Positions 38,183 to 48,305 of a stretch of 55,720 bases of DNA are shown here, one piece after another. Under the pieces are notes generated by a model. That model was not told the DNA's origin and ran no database searches. It saw nothing but the letters and a program-made list of their open reading frames with translations. Origin of the DNA: Gilliamella sp. Lep-s35 (GTDB lineage Bacteria; Pseudomonadota; Gammaproteobacteria; Enterobacterales; Orbaceae); contig NZ_WTEX01000016.1 in the NCBI RefSeq assembly GCF_009795845.1, positions 1 to 55,720 of the forward strand, written 5' to 3'. The position numbers were made by a program, and so were the translations under genes. The number at the start of each line of letters is the position of its first letter. Position 1 is the first letter of the stretch.

Positions 38183-39514
38183 ATGAAAATCATCATCATT
38201 GGCGCTCAAGCCGCAGGCGCAAGTGCCGCCGCAAAAGCCAAAAGAATGAACCCAGAGGCAACCATCCGTATTTATGAAAAATCAAATATTGTCTCGTTTG
38301 GCGCTTGTGGTTTACCCTATTTCATTGGTAACCACTTTACTGATGCCAATGAAATGATATCTCGAACACCAGAACAATTTCAAAAAGATGGTATTGAAAT
38401 TAAAACGTTACATGAAGTAATGGCGATTGATGTTAATCAAAAAAAATTAACCATTAAAGATCACAATACTGGGCATTGCTTTGATGACAGCTACGATAAA
38501 TTATTATTGGCGGTTGGCGCAAGTCCTATTATGCCGGTTTTTAAAAATGGTCAGCTAAAAAATATTTTTACATTACGTGATCTGCGCGATGGATTAGCAA
38601 TCAAACACGTATTATCAGACCAAAATACCCAAAATGTTATTGTTGTCGGTGCTGGCTATATTGGGCTTGAAATCGCTGAATCGCTGGTCGCCTTACAAAA
38701 AAAGGTTAAATTGATTCAATTGGATGACAGAATCCTTGTCGATGCGTTTGATGAACAAATTACCGACCTAATTGAAGATAATATTAAACAACATTGCGAC
38801 CTACACTTGCAAGAGCGAGTACTTGGCTTTGAAGGCTCACACAATGTCACGCATGTGATTACCGATAAAGGACGATATCCCGCTGATATGGTTATTATTG
38901 CAACGGGAGTAAAACCAAATAGTGATATCTATAAAGGTCTTAACATCAACACACTTGAAAATGGTGCCATAATCACTAACAGCTTTGGACAAACTAATAT
39001 GGCAGATATTTATGCCGCTGGCGATTGCACCGCGCTTTACCATAAAGTTAGCCATTCAATGGTATATATCCCGCTCGCCACAGGAGCAAACAAGCTTGGT
39101 AAAATTGTAGGCGAAAATTTAGGTGGTGGACATTGCGAATATCCCGGCACGATTGGCACTTCAGCGTTAAAAGTTTTTGATATCGAAGCAGGGCGCACTG
39201 GTTTAACTGAAAACGAAGCCAAAAAAGCCGCAATCCCCTATAAAACTGTCATAGTTAAAGATAAAAATCACAGTAATTATGTTGCTAGGCAAACAAGTGT
39301 AACAGCAAAACTTATTTATCATGCCGATACCCGCGTGATTTTAGGTGGACAAATAGCCGGTGGGCAAGGCGCGGTATTAAGAGTGAACACGTTAGCAACC
39401 GCTATATGGGCGAATGTGAAAATTGATGAATTGGCCATGATGGATTTTCTGTATGCGCCACCTTTTTCCAGACCTTGGGATATTTTAAATATTGCCGGCT
39501 CTATAGCCAAATAA
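38183..39514 (+). CDS. CoA-disulfide-reductase/NADH-oxidase-like flavoprotein
   Basis: A 443-residue pyridine nucleotide-disulfide oxidoreductase. FAD-binding IIIGAQAAGASAAAKAKR is N-terminal, with single redox-active Cys42 in SFGACGLPYFIG. This single-cysteine arrangement is that of CoA-disulfide reductase and NADH oxidase/peroxidase. The NAD(P)-binding VVVGAGYIGLEIAESL-type motif is at about residues 154-169 and ATGVKPNSD and YAAGDC close the FAD site. A C-terminal dimerisation domain ends the protein. Adjacent tcyP suggests disulfide handling, but NADH oxidase activity is equally possible from the sequence. Confidence 0.85.
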   Translation: MKIIIIGAQAAGASAAAKAKRMNPEATIRIYEKSNIVSFGACGLPYFIGNHFTDANEMISRTPEQFQKDGIEIKTLHEVMAIDVNQKKLTIKDHNTGHCFDDSYDKLLLAVGASPIMPVFKNGQLKNIFTLRDLRDGLAIKHVLSDQNTQNVIVVGAGYIGLEIAESLVALQKKVKLIQLDDRILVDAFDEQITDLIEDNIKQHCDLHLQERVLGFEGSHNVTHVITDKGRYPADMVIIATGVKPNSDIYKGLNINTLENGAIITNSFGQTNMADIYAAGDCTALYHKVSHSMVYIPLATGANKLGKIVGENLGGGHCEYPGTIGTSALKVFDIEAGRTGLTENEAKKAAIPYKTVIVKDKNHSNYVARQTSVTAKLIYHADTRVILGGQIAGGQGAVLRVNTLATAIWANVKIDELAMMDFLYAPPFSRPWDILNIAGSIAK

Positions 39515-39607
39515 GCAGCATTAATGTATTTATAGTTAAACAGAAAGTCATGTGATTAAATATAGATTGTTAACCAGATAATTGAATTATCAAAAGAGAG
39601 GCTAATT

Positions 39608-41023
39608 ATGTCAGATGCCATTTTTCAGGGGACTTTTTTTGAAAAGTTCCTATCAATTACTCATTATCAAACGCTCATTGGTATTGGGCTACTTCTCATC
39701 TGTTTTTTTGCGGTGATGAAACCGTTACAAGATAAAAAAGTCAATTTTTCAGTTCGTATGTTAGTTGGCTTAATCCTTGGTGCTGTACTTGGCTTAGGCA
39801 TTCAAGCTGTAGCGGGCTTTCCTGATACATCAACCCTCTGGATGCAAGAAACCGCAACATGGTATGGGCTATTTGGTCGAGCATTTATTGCCTTTATCCG
39901 AATGTTAGTGATACCACTTATTTTTGTATCGATTGTTAAAGTGATTATCGACTTTTCGGGCAAAAAAAATCTACCTCAAATTGCATTTAGAGGGATTTTT
40001 TGGTTACTGTTTACAACAGCCATTGCCTGTGTCGTTGGTATTTTGCTAGCGAATCTATTTGCTTTAGGTGAAATAAGCTCAAGCTCTGTACATCAAGCCC
40101 AAGCAAAACAATACACTAATATTATTGATACCTTTATAAATCTAATCCCAAGTAATATTATTGCCTCAATGGTAAATGAAAACATTGTTGGATTAGTCAT
40201 TTTCTCGGCTTTAATGGGGCTTGCCGCTAATAGAATGGAAAAGAAAAATCCACAACCTATTGCACTCTTTAAAACATTTATCGAAGCGCTTTACAAAATC
40301 GTGATGTCCATTGCAATGACAATCATAAAATACATGCCTTACGCAGTCATTGCGTTACTGGCTCGCACCATTATTTCTAATGGAATACCGGCTATTATTC
40401 AGGTTTCTAGCTTTGTTGCCGCCATCTATATTGCCACATTGATTATGTTAATTGTGCATATTGCCATTGTTTCGATTCATGGTATTTCACCAACTATGTT
40501 TATAAAAAAAGCGCTAGGAACATGGTTATTAGCCTTTACTAGTCGCTCATCAGTTGGCTCATTACCAATGACTATCTCAACGTTAACCATTCGAATGGGA
40601 GTGAATACCGGCACTGCAAATTTAGTCGGCTCACTTGGCAGTACAATGGGAATGAATGGGTGTGCAGGTTTTTTCCCTGCTTTACTTGCCGTGATGGTAG
40701 CCCATATGGTTGGCATTGAAACAAATATCCAATTTTATATTATGCTTGTCATTGTGGTCGTTATTGGTTCAATCGGCATCGCCGGCATTCCCGGCACAGC
40801 AACAGTTGCCGCAACTGTTGTTTTATCGGGGATGGGGATGGCCGAATACTTCCCATTAATTGGGATGGTTTTAGCCGTGGATCCAATTATTGATATGGCA
40901 AGAACTTTAGCCAATGTATCTGGCGCTATGACAGCGGCAGTGGCAACCGATCGTGAAATTGGCCTTATGGATATGGCTGTGTATAACGATCCTAATATTA
41001 CTCTTGAAAATGAGCAGCCCTAA
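39608..41023 (+). CDS. tcyP: L-cystine symporter TcyP/YdjN family
   Basis: A 471-residue dicarboxylate/amino-acid:cation symporter (DAACS) protein with about eight membrane helices and the two hairpin regions. FTSRSSVGSLPMTI (about residue 313) is the serine-rich HP1 motif, GSTMGMNGCAGFFPALLAVM follows, and DPIIDMARTLANVSGAMTAAV is HP2/TM8. The arrangement and motifs agree with the cystine carriers TcyP/YdjN rather than GltP or DctA. It is 93 bases downstream of the disulfide-reductase-like gene, in the same direction. Confidence 0.88.
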   Translation: MSDAIFQGTFFEKFLSITHYQTLIGIGLLLICFFAVMKPLQDKKVNFSVRMLVGLILGAVLGLGIQAVAGFPDTSTLWMQETATWYGLFGRAFIAFIRMLVIPLIFVSIVKVIIDFSGKKNLPQIAFRGIFWLLFTTAIACVVGILLANLFALGEISSSSVHQAQAKQYTNIIDTFINLIPSNIIASMVNENIVGLVIFSALMGLAANRMEKKNPQPIALFKTFIEALYKIVMSIAMTIIKYMPYAVIALLARTIISNGIPAIIQVSSFVAAIYIATLIMLIVHIAIVSIHGISPTMFIKKALGTWLLAFTSRSSVGSLPMTISTLTIRMGVNTGTANLVGSLGSTMGMNGCAGFFPALLAVMVAHMVGIETNIQFYIMLVIVVVIGSIGIAGIPGTATVAATVVLSGMGMAEYFPLIGMVLAVDPIIDMARTLANVSGAMTAAVATDREIGLMDMAVYNDPNITLENEQP

Positions 41024-41283
41024 AAGTGATCCTCGCAAAAAGCGGACATACCATGTTTTGTCATTATATTTCTGAGTTGGCTATACAGTATTTACATATG
41101 AATTGTCATTTTAATGAAAGATTGACTTAACAAAACTATTTCTAAAAATGAGGGGAAATAACTTTTGAATTGAATTATTTTAGGAGATAGTTACAAAAAT
41201 GAGCAGCAGTTTATATTTTTGAGGAAGTCTTGTTACATAGCAAATGCATTAATAAACTTAGCTGAGGAAAAATAGCTAATACC

Positions 41284-41335
41284 AGAGCGATTGAAAAATT
41301 ATTTTATTCATCGGACTCACATTTTCCTAAAATAA
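41284..41335 (+). mobile_element. Decayed IS481 3'-end remnant
   Basis: The bases from AGCGATTGAAAAATTATTTT to CACATTTTCCTAAAATAA align with the 3' end of the adjacent IS481 transposase (42410-42475; encoding KQLENLFCSSDTHFVK) with substitutions and indels. The segment lies just outside the left inverted repeat of the complete element and in the same orientation, suggesting a tandem or earlier insertion now mostly deleted. The rest of the 376-base gap after tcyP shows nothing recognisable. Confidence 0.65.
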
Positions 41336-41350
41336 CTTGTAATAGTCTTC

Positions 41351-42502
41351 ACTCAATCTGACATTTTAGTTATTTTATAACACAAAAGGAGAGTCAGAAA
41401 TGAATCAAACCGCCAAAATCATTAAACCTAAATTAGGACTTTTAGAATTAGCTAAGCAACTCGGTAACGTTCAACAAGCTTGCAAAGTCATGGGATACAG
41501 TCGAGATAGCTATTATCGCTTTAAAAAACTGTATGAGCAAGGGGGTGAGCTTGCGCTTCAAGAAATCAGTCGTAAAAAGCCTATCGAAAAAAATCGGGTA
41601 GAGCCACATATAGAACAAGCCGTTGTCAATATGGCCTATGAATATCCAGCTTATGGGCAACATCGGGTTGCCAATCAACTCCGCCAAGAAGGCATCATGG
41701 TGTCAGGGAGTGGTGTACGCTCTATTTGGCTACGTCACGATTTAGAAAGTTTTAAAAAACGCCTAATTGCGCTAGAAACCAAAGTGGCACAAGAAGGATG
41801 TGTGCTCACGGAAAATCAATTACAGCCCTTGAAAAAGCCAAAGCATCAAAAGAAGCGCATGGTGAAATTGAGACACATCATCCGGGTTATTTATGTGCAC
41901 AAGATACCTACTATGTAGGGCACATTAAAGGCATAGGGAAAATATACCAACAAACATTTATTGATACCTATTCCAGACTCGCTTTTGCTAAAGTCTATAC
42001 CGAAAAAAACAGTCTGATTGCAGCCGATATGCTCAATGATAAAGTGCTTTCTTTCTTTTACAGCGAACAAGTCCCCCTTTTACGCATTCTTACCGACCGA
42101 GGGACGGAATATAATGGCCATAAAAAGAGCCATGCTTATGAACTTTATCTTAATCTAGAAGATATTGAACACACCAAGACCAAAGCCTACAGCCCACAAA
42201 CTAACGGTATTTGTGAGCGATTCCATAAGACGATGAAAACAGAATGTTATGATATTTTATTTCGACGTAAGATTTACACACAATTGAGTGAAATACAAAA
42301 CGATATTGAGCAATGGCTTGAGTTTTACAATCGAGAAAGAGCACACTCTGGAAAATATTGTTATGGGAAGACACCATGGCAAACATGGAATGATGCAAAG
42401 GGATTGGTTAAGGAAAAGCAATTGGAGAATTTATTTTGCTCATCGGACACGCATTTTGTTAAAATGAAAGCCGATGAGTAATACGTGTCTGTCAGATTAA
42501 GT
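41351..42502 (+). mobile_element. IS481-family insertion sequence
   Basis: About 1152 bases bounded by inverted repeats ACTCAATCTGACA (41351-41363) and its complement TGTCAGATTAAGT (42490-42502), with one mismatch. Between them is a single transposase frame split by a frameshift. No clear target duplication was found. It lies between tcyP and hldE. Confidence 0.8.
41400..42481 (+). pseudogene. IS481-family transposase, frameshifted
   Basis: The N-terminal half from the ATG at 41400 carries a helix-turn-helix ([21 protein letters not shown]) up to VLTENQLQ. About 41825, at TTACAGCCCTT, the reading changes to the -1 frame, where it continues as [22 protein letters not shown] through the DDE core (Asp in AQDTYYVG, Asp in ILTDRGTEY, Glu in NGICERFHKTMK) to KADE. 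A single missing base explains the shift. All other parts appear complete, so the element was probably inactivated recently. Confidence 0.85.
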
Positions 42503-42954
42503 TTGAGCTACTACAGCGCCAGTTAGCTAGTTGCATAGCTAGCATAATCTGTTCCTACCAACAAACAATAAAGTAGATAATGCAGAAGATACGTCCAATC
42601 TATGAAATGAAAGGGAATCGTATTTAGTATGATGTTTCATCACTAAAGCAATATAATCAACAACTGACTTCGCCATATTTACCTAAATTCCTTTATAAAG
42701 TATTAAGAAATCGAAAAATATATGCATTTGCTTATTTCAAGAGAGGTTATTTTATCATCTATGACAGGTAAGGCAATATTTTTTTGTTATCCCAAATAAG
42801 GTTATCAGCTATTTTTATATTCGTCTCGATATTTGCTTTAGTACGTTAAGATAGAGGCAAGTATATTAGATAAGCAAAACAAGCATCGATTAATTTAAGG
42901 GGAAGTAATTTTTGTATTTTGTTATATTATTATAAAAAAATACAATGTGATATA
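42503..42954. other. Intergenic region between IS481 and hldE
   Basis: About 450 bases with no convincing frame longer than a few dozen codons and no recognised RNA. GTTAGCTAGTTGCATAGCTAGC near 42523 contains a short inverted repeat (GCTAG). It may be decayed coding DNA, but I could not identify a source gene. Confidence 0.4.
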
Positions 42955-42985
42955 AAAATCGGTTACTTAGCAACTAACCGATTTT
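42955..42985 (-). terminator. Terminator after hldE
   Basis: AAAATCGGTTA and TAACCGATTTT form an eleven-base stem with loop CTTAGCAAC, 12 bases past the hldE stop. On the minus strand the stem is followed by TATATCAC after a T run contained in the stem, so it should function as an intrinsic terminator. Confidence 0.82.
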
Positions 42986-42997
42986 ATTGATTATGGT

Positions 42998-44422
42998 TTA
43001 TTGATTTTTTATCGCATTGATAATATTAGTTGTTGAGCAACCGTCTTCAAAGTTAAGTACTTTAACGCATCCACCTGCAGCAATAACTTCTTTACCCCCT
43101 GCTATATCTTCCGGTTTATAATCGCCACCTTTGACTAAGACATCAGGTAAGATATTAGCAATGAGTCGTTGTGGGGTTTGTTCTTCAAATGGAACAACCC
43201 AATCAACCGAATCAAGCGCACCTAGTACAATCATTCGTTGCATGAGTGGGTTAATCGGTCTCAATTCTCCTTTTAGTTTTTTAACCGAAGCATCGCTATT
43301 TACTGCAACAATTAGTCGATCGCCAAGTTTTCGAGCATTTGCCAAATAAGAAACATGACCTGCATGTAAAATATCAAAACAGCCATTAGTCATGACAATC
43401 TTTTCACCACGCATGCGTGCTTTTTTGACTTCTTCTTTTAGTTCGTCTTCACTCATAACGCCAAAGCCATCATCAGCACGGGCGCGGATGGCGTTTTCTA
43501 ATTCAACTTGTGAAACGGTCGATGTGCCAAGTTTGCCCACAACTACGCCTGCTGCGGCATTGGCTAAAAAGCAGCTTTCTTCTAAAGACTGCCCTGCGGC
43601 TAAGGAAGCAGCTAAGGTTGCAATAACAGTATCGCCAGCGCCAGTGACATCAAAGACTTCTTTGGCTTGAGTTGGTAAGTGGTAAATCGGTTTGTTTAAT
43701 TGGAGTAGTGTCATGCCCTTTTCACTACGAGTGACAAGCAAGGCTTTGAGATCATACTTTTTGATAAGCTGATAACCTTTTTCGACAATCTCTTCTTCAT
43801 TTTGACAATGTCCAACTACCGCTTCAAATTCAGTCATATTTGGTGTTAATAATGTTGCACCACGGTAGCGCTCAAAATCGGTACCTTTGGGGTCGACTAA
43901 AATCGGTACATTGGCTTGATTTGCTAACTTAATCATTGCTTGAACTGCTGATAATGCACCTTTAGCATAGTCCGACAGAACTAACACTTTATTGGTCTTC
44001 AAGGCTGTTTGAATACGTTCAAGAAGAGGCGCAGGATCGACATTACCAAAACCTTCTTCGAAATCGATTCGAATCAATTGTTGATTGCGTGACAAAACCC
44101 GTAGTTTGGTGATAGTTGGGTGCGTTGAAACAGAAACAAAATCAAATTGTACTTTGTGTTTACTTAGCTGTTCATCAAGAACTTTAGCAGGTTCATCAAT
44201 GCCAGTTAATCCAATCAGTCGTGCGTTACCACAAAGTGAAGTTATATTCATTGCAACATTAGCTGCACCACCAGGTCTTTCTTCTAAAGAGTCAATTTTA
44301 ACTACAGGCACTGGAGCTTCGGGTGATATGCGATTAGTTCCCCCATACCAATAGCGATCTAACATAATATCACCGACAACTAATACATTGGCACGATTAA
44401 AATCTGGTAATGATGTTTTCAT
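42998..44422 (-). CDS. hldE: Bifunctional heptose kinase/adenylyltransferase HldE
   Basis: A 474-residue two-domain enzyme for ADP-L-glycero-D-manno-heptose synthesis. The N-terminal ribokinase-like domain (about 1-315) has [25 protein letters not shown] and the catalytic [14 protein letters not shown]. The C-terminal cytidylyltransferase-like domain has [17 protein letters not shown] (HxGH) and [12 protein letters not shown]. Together with gmhA at 51.7 kb it supplies LPS core heptose. Confidence 0.96.
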   Translation of the reverse strand: MKTSLPDFNRANVLVVGDIMLDRYWYGGTNRISPEAPVPVVKIDSLEERPGGAANVAMNITSLCGNARLIGLTGIDEPAKVLDEQLSKHKVQFDFVSVSTHPTITKLRVLSRNQQLIRIDFEEGFGNVDPAPLLERIQTALKTNKVLVLSDYAKGALSAVQAMIKLANQANVPILVDPKGTDFERYRGATLLTPNMTEFEAVVGHCQNEEEIVEKGYQLIKKYDLKALLVTRSEKGMTLLQLNKPIYHLPTQAKEVFDVTGAGDTVIATLAASLAAGQSLEESCFLANAAAGVVVGKLGTSTVSQVELENAIRARADDGFGVMSEDELKEEVKKARMRGEKIVMTNGCFDILHAGHVSYLANARKLGDRLIVAVNSDASVKKLKGELRPINPLMQRMIVLGALDSVDWVVPFEEQTPQRLIANILPDVLVKGGDYKPEDIAGGKEVIAAGGCVKVLNFEDGCSTTNIINAIKNQ

Positions 44423-44469
44423 TATTAATGCTTATCCTTTACTTATCATTTTAACCACTATTCCCTTAT

Positions 44470-45237
44470 TTATTGTTCATTATTTGAGTCATGATAATAC
44501 TCATCGTCATTGTCTTTTTTGCGTGGTTGATAGAACCTTGCAAAAAAAGTACCAATTTCAAACAGTAAACAGATAGGTACAGCTAATAATATTTGTGAAA
44601 ATACATCTGGTGGTGTAACAAACATGGCAATGGCAAATACACCAACAATAATATATGGGCGTTTTTTGCGCAAACTTTTAGGTGTAGTAATACCTGTCCA
44701 ACAGAGTAAAATAATCGCAACAGGCACTTCAAAAGCAAAACCAAACACCACAAAAAGAGTCATAACAAAATCAAGGTATTTAGTAATGTCGGTATTAATT
44801 GCAACGTCAATGGGTGCGGTATGAATAAAAAAGTAAAATGCGAGTGGAAACACCACAAAGTAAGCAAATGCTATACCCATATAAAAAAGGATCGTGCTTG
44901 ATACAATTAGGGGCATAACCAAGCGTTTTTCATGCTGATAGAGTGCTGGTGCAATAAAGCCCCAAACTTGGTATAACACATACGGTATAGAGATAAATAT
45001 TGCCACCACTGCAGTTAGTTTAATCGGTGTAAAAAATGGCGCAGCAATATCGGTTGCGATCATACTACTACCTTGAGGTAACTGGCTAATGAGCGGATTG
45101 GCAACAATATGATAAATATCATTAGAAAAATAGAGCAAACAGGCTAATACTAGCAAAATACAGATAATTGAGCGTAAAAGCCGTGTTCTAAGTTCAACAA
45201 GGTGGCCAATTAATGGTTGAGTAGCGTCGTCTGTCAT
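44470..45237 (-). CDS. tatC: Twin-arginine translocase subunit TatC
   Basis: A 255-residue inner-membrane protein with six transmembrane helices. Conserved markers are [16 protein letters not shown] at the N-terminus, the FxxP-type loop [30 protein letters not shown], and [14 protein letters not shown]. TatC recognises twin-arginine signal peptides. It overlaps tatB by four bases. The tail ([18 protein letters not shown]-like, charged) is species-variable. Confidence 0.96.
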   Translation of the reverse strand: MTDDATQPLIGHLVELRTRLLRSIICILLVLACLLYFSNDIYHIVANPLISQLPQGSSMIATDIAAPFFTPIKLTAVVAIFISIPYVLYQVWGFIAPALYQHEKRLVMPLIVSSTILFYMGIAFAYFVVFPLAFYFFIHTAPIDVAINTDITKYLDFVMTLFVVFGFAFEVPVAIILLCWTGITTPKSLRKKRPYIIVGVFAIAMFVTPPDVFSQILLAVPICLLFEIGTFFARFYQPRKKDNDDEYYHDSNNEQ

Positions 45238-45590
45238 GATTTTTTATCTGAATTTGTTTGTGAATCAACTTGTGTTTGTGGTTCGATTTGTGTTGCCGAG
45301 CTGATTTCGTTTTTTAATGACTCAGCTACACGTTTTAAGTCATCAATAGATTCTTGAATTTCGGGTGTAAGTGTTGTTAGTCCACTTTGTTCGGCTTTTT
45401 TTAGGCTATCTTGCAATTCTTGCAATTTTAGCTCTTTATTTAATTCTAACTGTACCGTGGCTGACATTCGGCGTAATACTTTTATCCACCCTGCCACGGT
45501 TTTTATTGCAATAGGCAATCGTTCTGGCCCTAATACCACCAGACCAATAATTAATACTAATAATAATTGCCCAAAGCTGATGTCAAACAT
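45234..45590 (-). CDS. tatB: Twin-arginine translocase subunit TatB
   Basis: A 118-residue protein with the N-terminal transmembrane helix and Glu/Gly-Pro hinge of Tat[28 protein letters not shown], of which the G-P-E-R-L-P motif is diagnostic. An amphipathic helix and a charged, variable tail follow. It is shorter than E. coli TatB (171), with the lost part in the nonessential tail. It lies between tatA and tatC. Confidence 0.94.
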   Translation of the reverse strand: MFDISFGQLLLVLIIGLVVLGPERLPIAIKTVAGWIKVLRRMSATVQLELNKELKLQELQDSLKKAEQSGLTTLTPEIQESIDDLKRVAESLKNEISSATQIEPQTQVDSQTNSDKKS

Positions 45591-45593
45591 GGG

Positions 45594-45830
45594 TTACTCT
45601 TTTTTGTTATTATTGGTATTAGAATCAGATGAGTCGGTATTTTCGATTTTTTGTGAATTATCACTATCTTTTTTACCGTCATCATCACTCATCGCTTTTT
45701 TAAAGCCTTTAATTGACTCACCAAGATCTGAGCCTAATGAACGTAATTTTTTTGTTCCGAATAATAATACTACTACAGCTATTAATATAAGTAGTTGCGG
45801 CAAGCTTGGCATCATGATGGTTGTCTCCAA
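45594..45830 (-). CDS. tatA: Twin-arginine translocase subunit TatA
   Basis: A 78-residue protein. The transmembrane helix [22 protein letters not shown] is followed by the amphipathic helix [13 protein letters not shown], with the FGTKKLR hinge typical of TatA, and a polar acidic tail. It forms the protein-conducting oligomer. tatB follows after three bases. Confidence 0.95.
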   Translation of the reverse strand: METTIMMPSLPQLLILIAVVVLLFGTKKLRSLGSDLGESIKGFKKAMSDDDGKKDSDNSQKIENTDSSDSNTNNNKKE

Positions 45831-45911
45831 TAGTGGTATTTAACCAAATTATACACGTAAATTATAATATTCCAATATGTCCAACTTAATGTGTATTGTT
45901 AATACCCAGTT

Positions 45912-47453
45912 TTAATTTATTATTAGTATAGTAATACATAAAGCACAAACTAATCCTAGCATTCCACATAGGTTTCGTTCACGTTTTTTGCTTCGCTGTA
46001 GTTGTTGTTCAATTTGCTTTAATTGCGCATCCATCTGTTTGGTGATGCGTTCGTAGTCGTTTAATTTATCTGGCAATTGAGGCAATATGTTGCGCCATTT
46101 AGGTAGTGATCCCCAAGCTTGTTGTAGTATTTTTTTTGCGCTGTATTTATCTTGATACCACTCCTCTAAAAAAGGTTTTGCCGTTTGCCATAAATCAAGC
46201 TCAGGGTAAAGCTGACGACCAAGCCCTTCAATATAAAAAAGCGTTTTTTCAAGAAGTGTAAGTTGCGGTTGAATGTCCATTTCAAATTGCCCTGCTACTT
46301 GAAATAATTGCAGTAAAATTTGTGAAAATGAGATTTCAGCCAGTGGTTTGGCAAATGCAGGCTCACAGACATTGCGCATTGCCATTTCAAGTGCGATAAC
46401 ATCGGTTGTTGCAGGAACCCAACCTGATGCAATATAGGTTTCAGCTATTTTTTGATAATCTCGATTAAAAAATGCTAAGAAATTTTCAGCAAGGTAGTGC
46501 TGGTCGTCATCGCTCAATATACCAACAATGGCACAATCAATGCCAATATAGCGTGGATTTTGTGGATCGGTAATATCAACAAAAATATTACCTGGATGCA
46601 TATCAGCGTGGAAAAAGTTATCACGAAAAACTTGAGTGAAAAAGGCTTGAACTCCACGTTCTGCAAGTAATTTCATATTAACATTATGTTGTTTAAGCTG
46701 GTCAATATCAGCGATCGGCACGCCTTTAATACGCTGTTCAACTAGAATATTTTTTCGACATAAATCTTGGTATACATAAGGAATATACAGAATATCGCTA
46801 TTGATAAAATTATCGCGTAGTCTTGCTGTGTTGTAAGCCTCTTTGCGTAAATCTAGCTCTTTTAGTAGAGTTATTTCATAATCATGCACAATTTCAACCG
46901 CGCGTAATCTTTCGCCTGATTTTATTCGTTTTGTAAATTGGTTGGCAACCCAATACATTAAACCTATATCGGCTTGGATAACAGGTAAAATATTAGGCCG
47001 TAAAACTTTGATAACAACCTCGGCATTGCTAGACTTTAATATCGCCGTGTGAACTTGTGCAATTGATGCCGATGCGAGTGGTTTTTCGTCAAAATCACTA
47101 AAATAATAATCAATTGGTTGTTCTAATGCTTGTTCAATCAGTTGTTTCGCTATTTTACCGTCAAAAGGGGGAACTTGGTCTTGTAATTTTGCTAAAGCAT
47201 CGGCTATGTGTTTAGGTAAAACATCACGCCGAGTTGAGATCATTTGTCCAAACTTGATCCAAACTGGTCCTAACTCTTGTAGTGCTTGCCGTAAACGTTC
47301 ACCAATTTCTTGGTGTTTTGCTTTAGGTCTAATCCAAAAAAGACAGAATAACAAAGCGCGGAGCCATTTTGATGAACGGTGTTTAGGTAACAGTTCATTT
47401 AATTGATAAGCTCGAAATATAGTTAATATTTTAAAAATTCGAAAGAATGTCAT
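45912..47453 (-). CDS. ubiB: UbiB ubiquinone biosynthesis kinase-like protein
   Basis: A 513-residue ADCK/UbiB atypical kinase with LGPVWIKFGQMISTRRDVLP (the KxGQ motif), the A-rich loop PLASASIAQVH, the catalytic-loop ADMHPGNIFV and IDCAIVG (the metal-binding DFG-like segment, here with C-A in place of F-G). The C-terminus has one hydrophobic anchor. It supports ubiquinone synthesis or lipid extraction at the inner membrane. It starts 14 bases after ubiE, without ubiJ between. Confidence 0.94.
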   Translation of the reverse strand: MTFFRIFKILTIFRAYQLNELLPKHRSSKWLRALLFCLFWIRPKAKHQEIGERLRQALQELGPVWIKFGQMISTRRDVLPKHIADALAKLQDQVPPFDGKIAKQLIEQALEQPIDYYFSDFDEKPLASASIAQVHTAILKSSNAEVVIKVLRPNILPVIQADIGLMYWVANQFTKRIKSGERLRAVEIVHDYEITLLKELDLRKEAYNTARLRDNFINSDILYIPYVYQDLCRKNILVEQRIKGVPIADIDQLKQHNVNMKLLAERGVQAFFTQVFRDNFFHADMHPGNIFVDITDPQNPRYIGIDCAIVGILSDDDQHYLAENFLAFFNRDYQKIAETYIASGWVPATTDVIALEMAMRNVCEPAFAKPLAEISFSQILLQLFQVAGQFEMDIQPQLTLLEKTLFYIEGLGRQLYPELDLWQTAKPFLEEWYQDKYSAKKILQQAWGSLPKWRNILPQLPDKLNDYERITKQMDAQLKQIEQQLQRSKKRERNLCGMLGLVCALCITILIIN

Positions 47454-47467
47454 TATGTTTTATCGCA

Positions 47468-48244
47468 TCAAAATTTAAAACCAGTATGTAACGCTACAAT
47501 TCCACCAGTCATATTGTGATATTTCACATCAACAAATCCAGCATCTTCCATCATTTTTTTCAATGTGTTTTGATCTGGATGCATACGAATTGATTCAGCT
47601 AAATAGCGATAACTTTCAGAATCATTTGCTACAATTTTGCCCATTAGCGGTAACATGGTAAATGAATACAGATCATAGGCTTTATTTAAAATTTGATATT
47701 GCGGTTTAGAAAACTCAAGGATTAATAAACGTCCACCAGGTTTTAATACACGCCACATAGAGCGTAAGGCTTTTTCTTTATCGGTAACATTGCGTAAACC
47801 AAATGAGATAGTGATACAATCAAAATAGTTATCAGCAAAGGGAAGTTCTTCAGCATTTGCTTGTACATATTCAATATTTTTAATTAAGCCTTTGTCACGT
47901 AATTTGTCTCGCCCAACTTTTAACATTGATTCGTTAATATCGGCTAAAATAACTAATCCATCATCGCCAACAAGTTGTGAAAATTTTGCAGTTAAATCAC
48001 CTGTGCCACCGGCAAGGTCTAAAACTTTTTGACCTTTGCGCACACTACTATATTCAATGGTGATTTTTTTCCAAATACGATGTATGCCAAACGACATCAG
48101 ATCATTCATAACATCATATTTATCAGCAACTGAGTGAAATACTTCAGCCACACGTTTTACTTTTTCCTGTTTGGGTACTTGCGTGTAACCAAAATCAATT
48201 TTTTCTTGGTTTGTGTTGTCTGATTTATCAAAAGATTGAGACAT
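47468..48244 (-). CDS. ubiE: Ubiquinone/menaquinone C-methyltransferase
   Basis: A 258-residue class I SAM-dependent methyltransferase acting on demethylmenaquinone and 2-polyprenyl-methoxy-benzoquinol. The SAM loop is [34 protein letters not shown] and [15 protein letters not shown] are UbiE signatures, and [18 protein letters not shown] closes the fold. Length is normal. Its promoter should lie in the 61-base gap before nadR. Confidence 0.97.
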   Translation of the reverse strand: MSQSFDKSDNTNQEKIDFGYTQVPKQEKVKRVAEVFHSVADKYDVMNDLMSFGIHRIWKKITIEYSSVRKGQKVLDLAGGTGDLTAKFSQLVGDDGLVILADINESMLKVGRDKLRDKGLIKNIEYVQANAEELPFADNYFDCITISFGLRNVTDKEKALRSMWRVLKPGGRLLILEFSKPQYQILNKAYDLYSFTMLPLMGKIVANDSESYRYLAESIRMHPDQNTLKKMMEDAGFVDVKYHNMTGGIVALHTGFKF

Positions 48245-48305
48245 AAAATTTACCTAGCACAAAGATTTAGCTTATTTTAACACAAGCCATAATAAATGTG
48301 ATGAA

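Noticed and set aside
38000-38209. A 69-codon minus-strand frame upstream of the flavoprotein gene
   Set aside because: It lies over the promoter region and the start of a well-supported gene, with no similarity I recognise.
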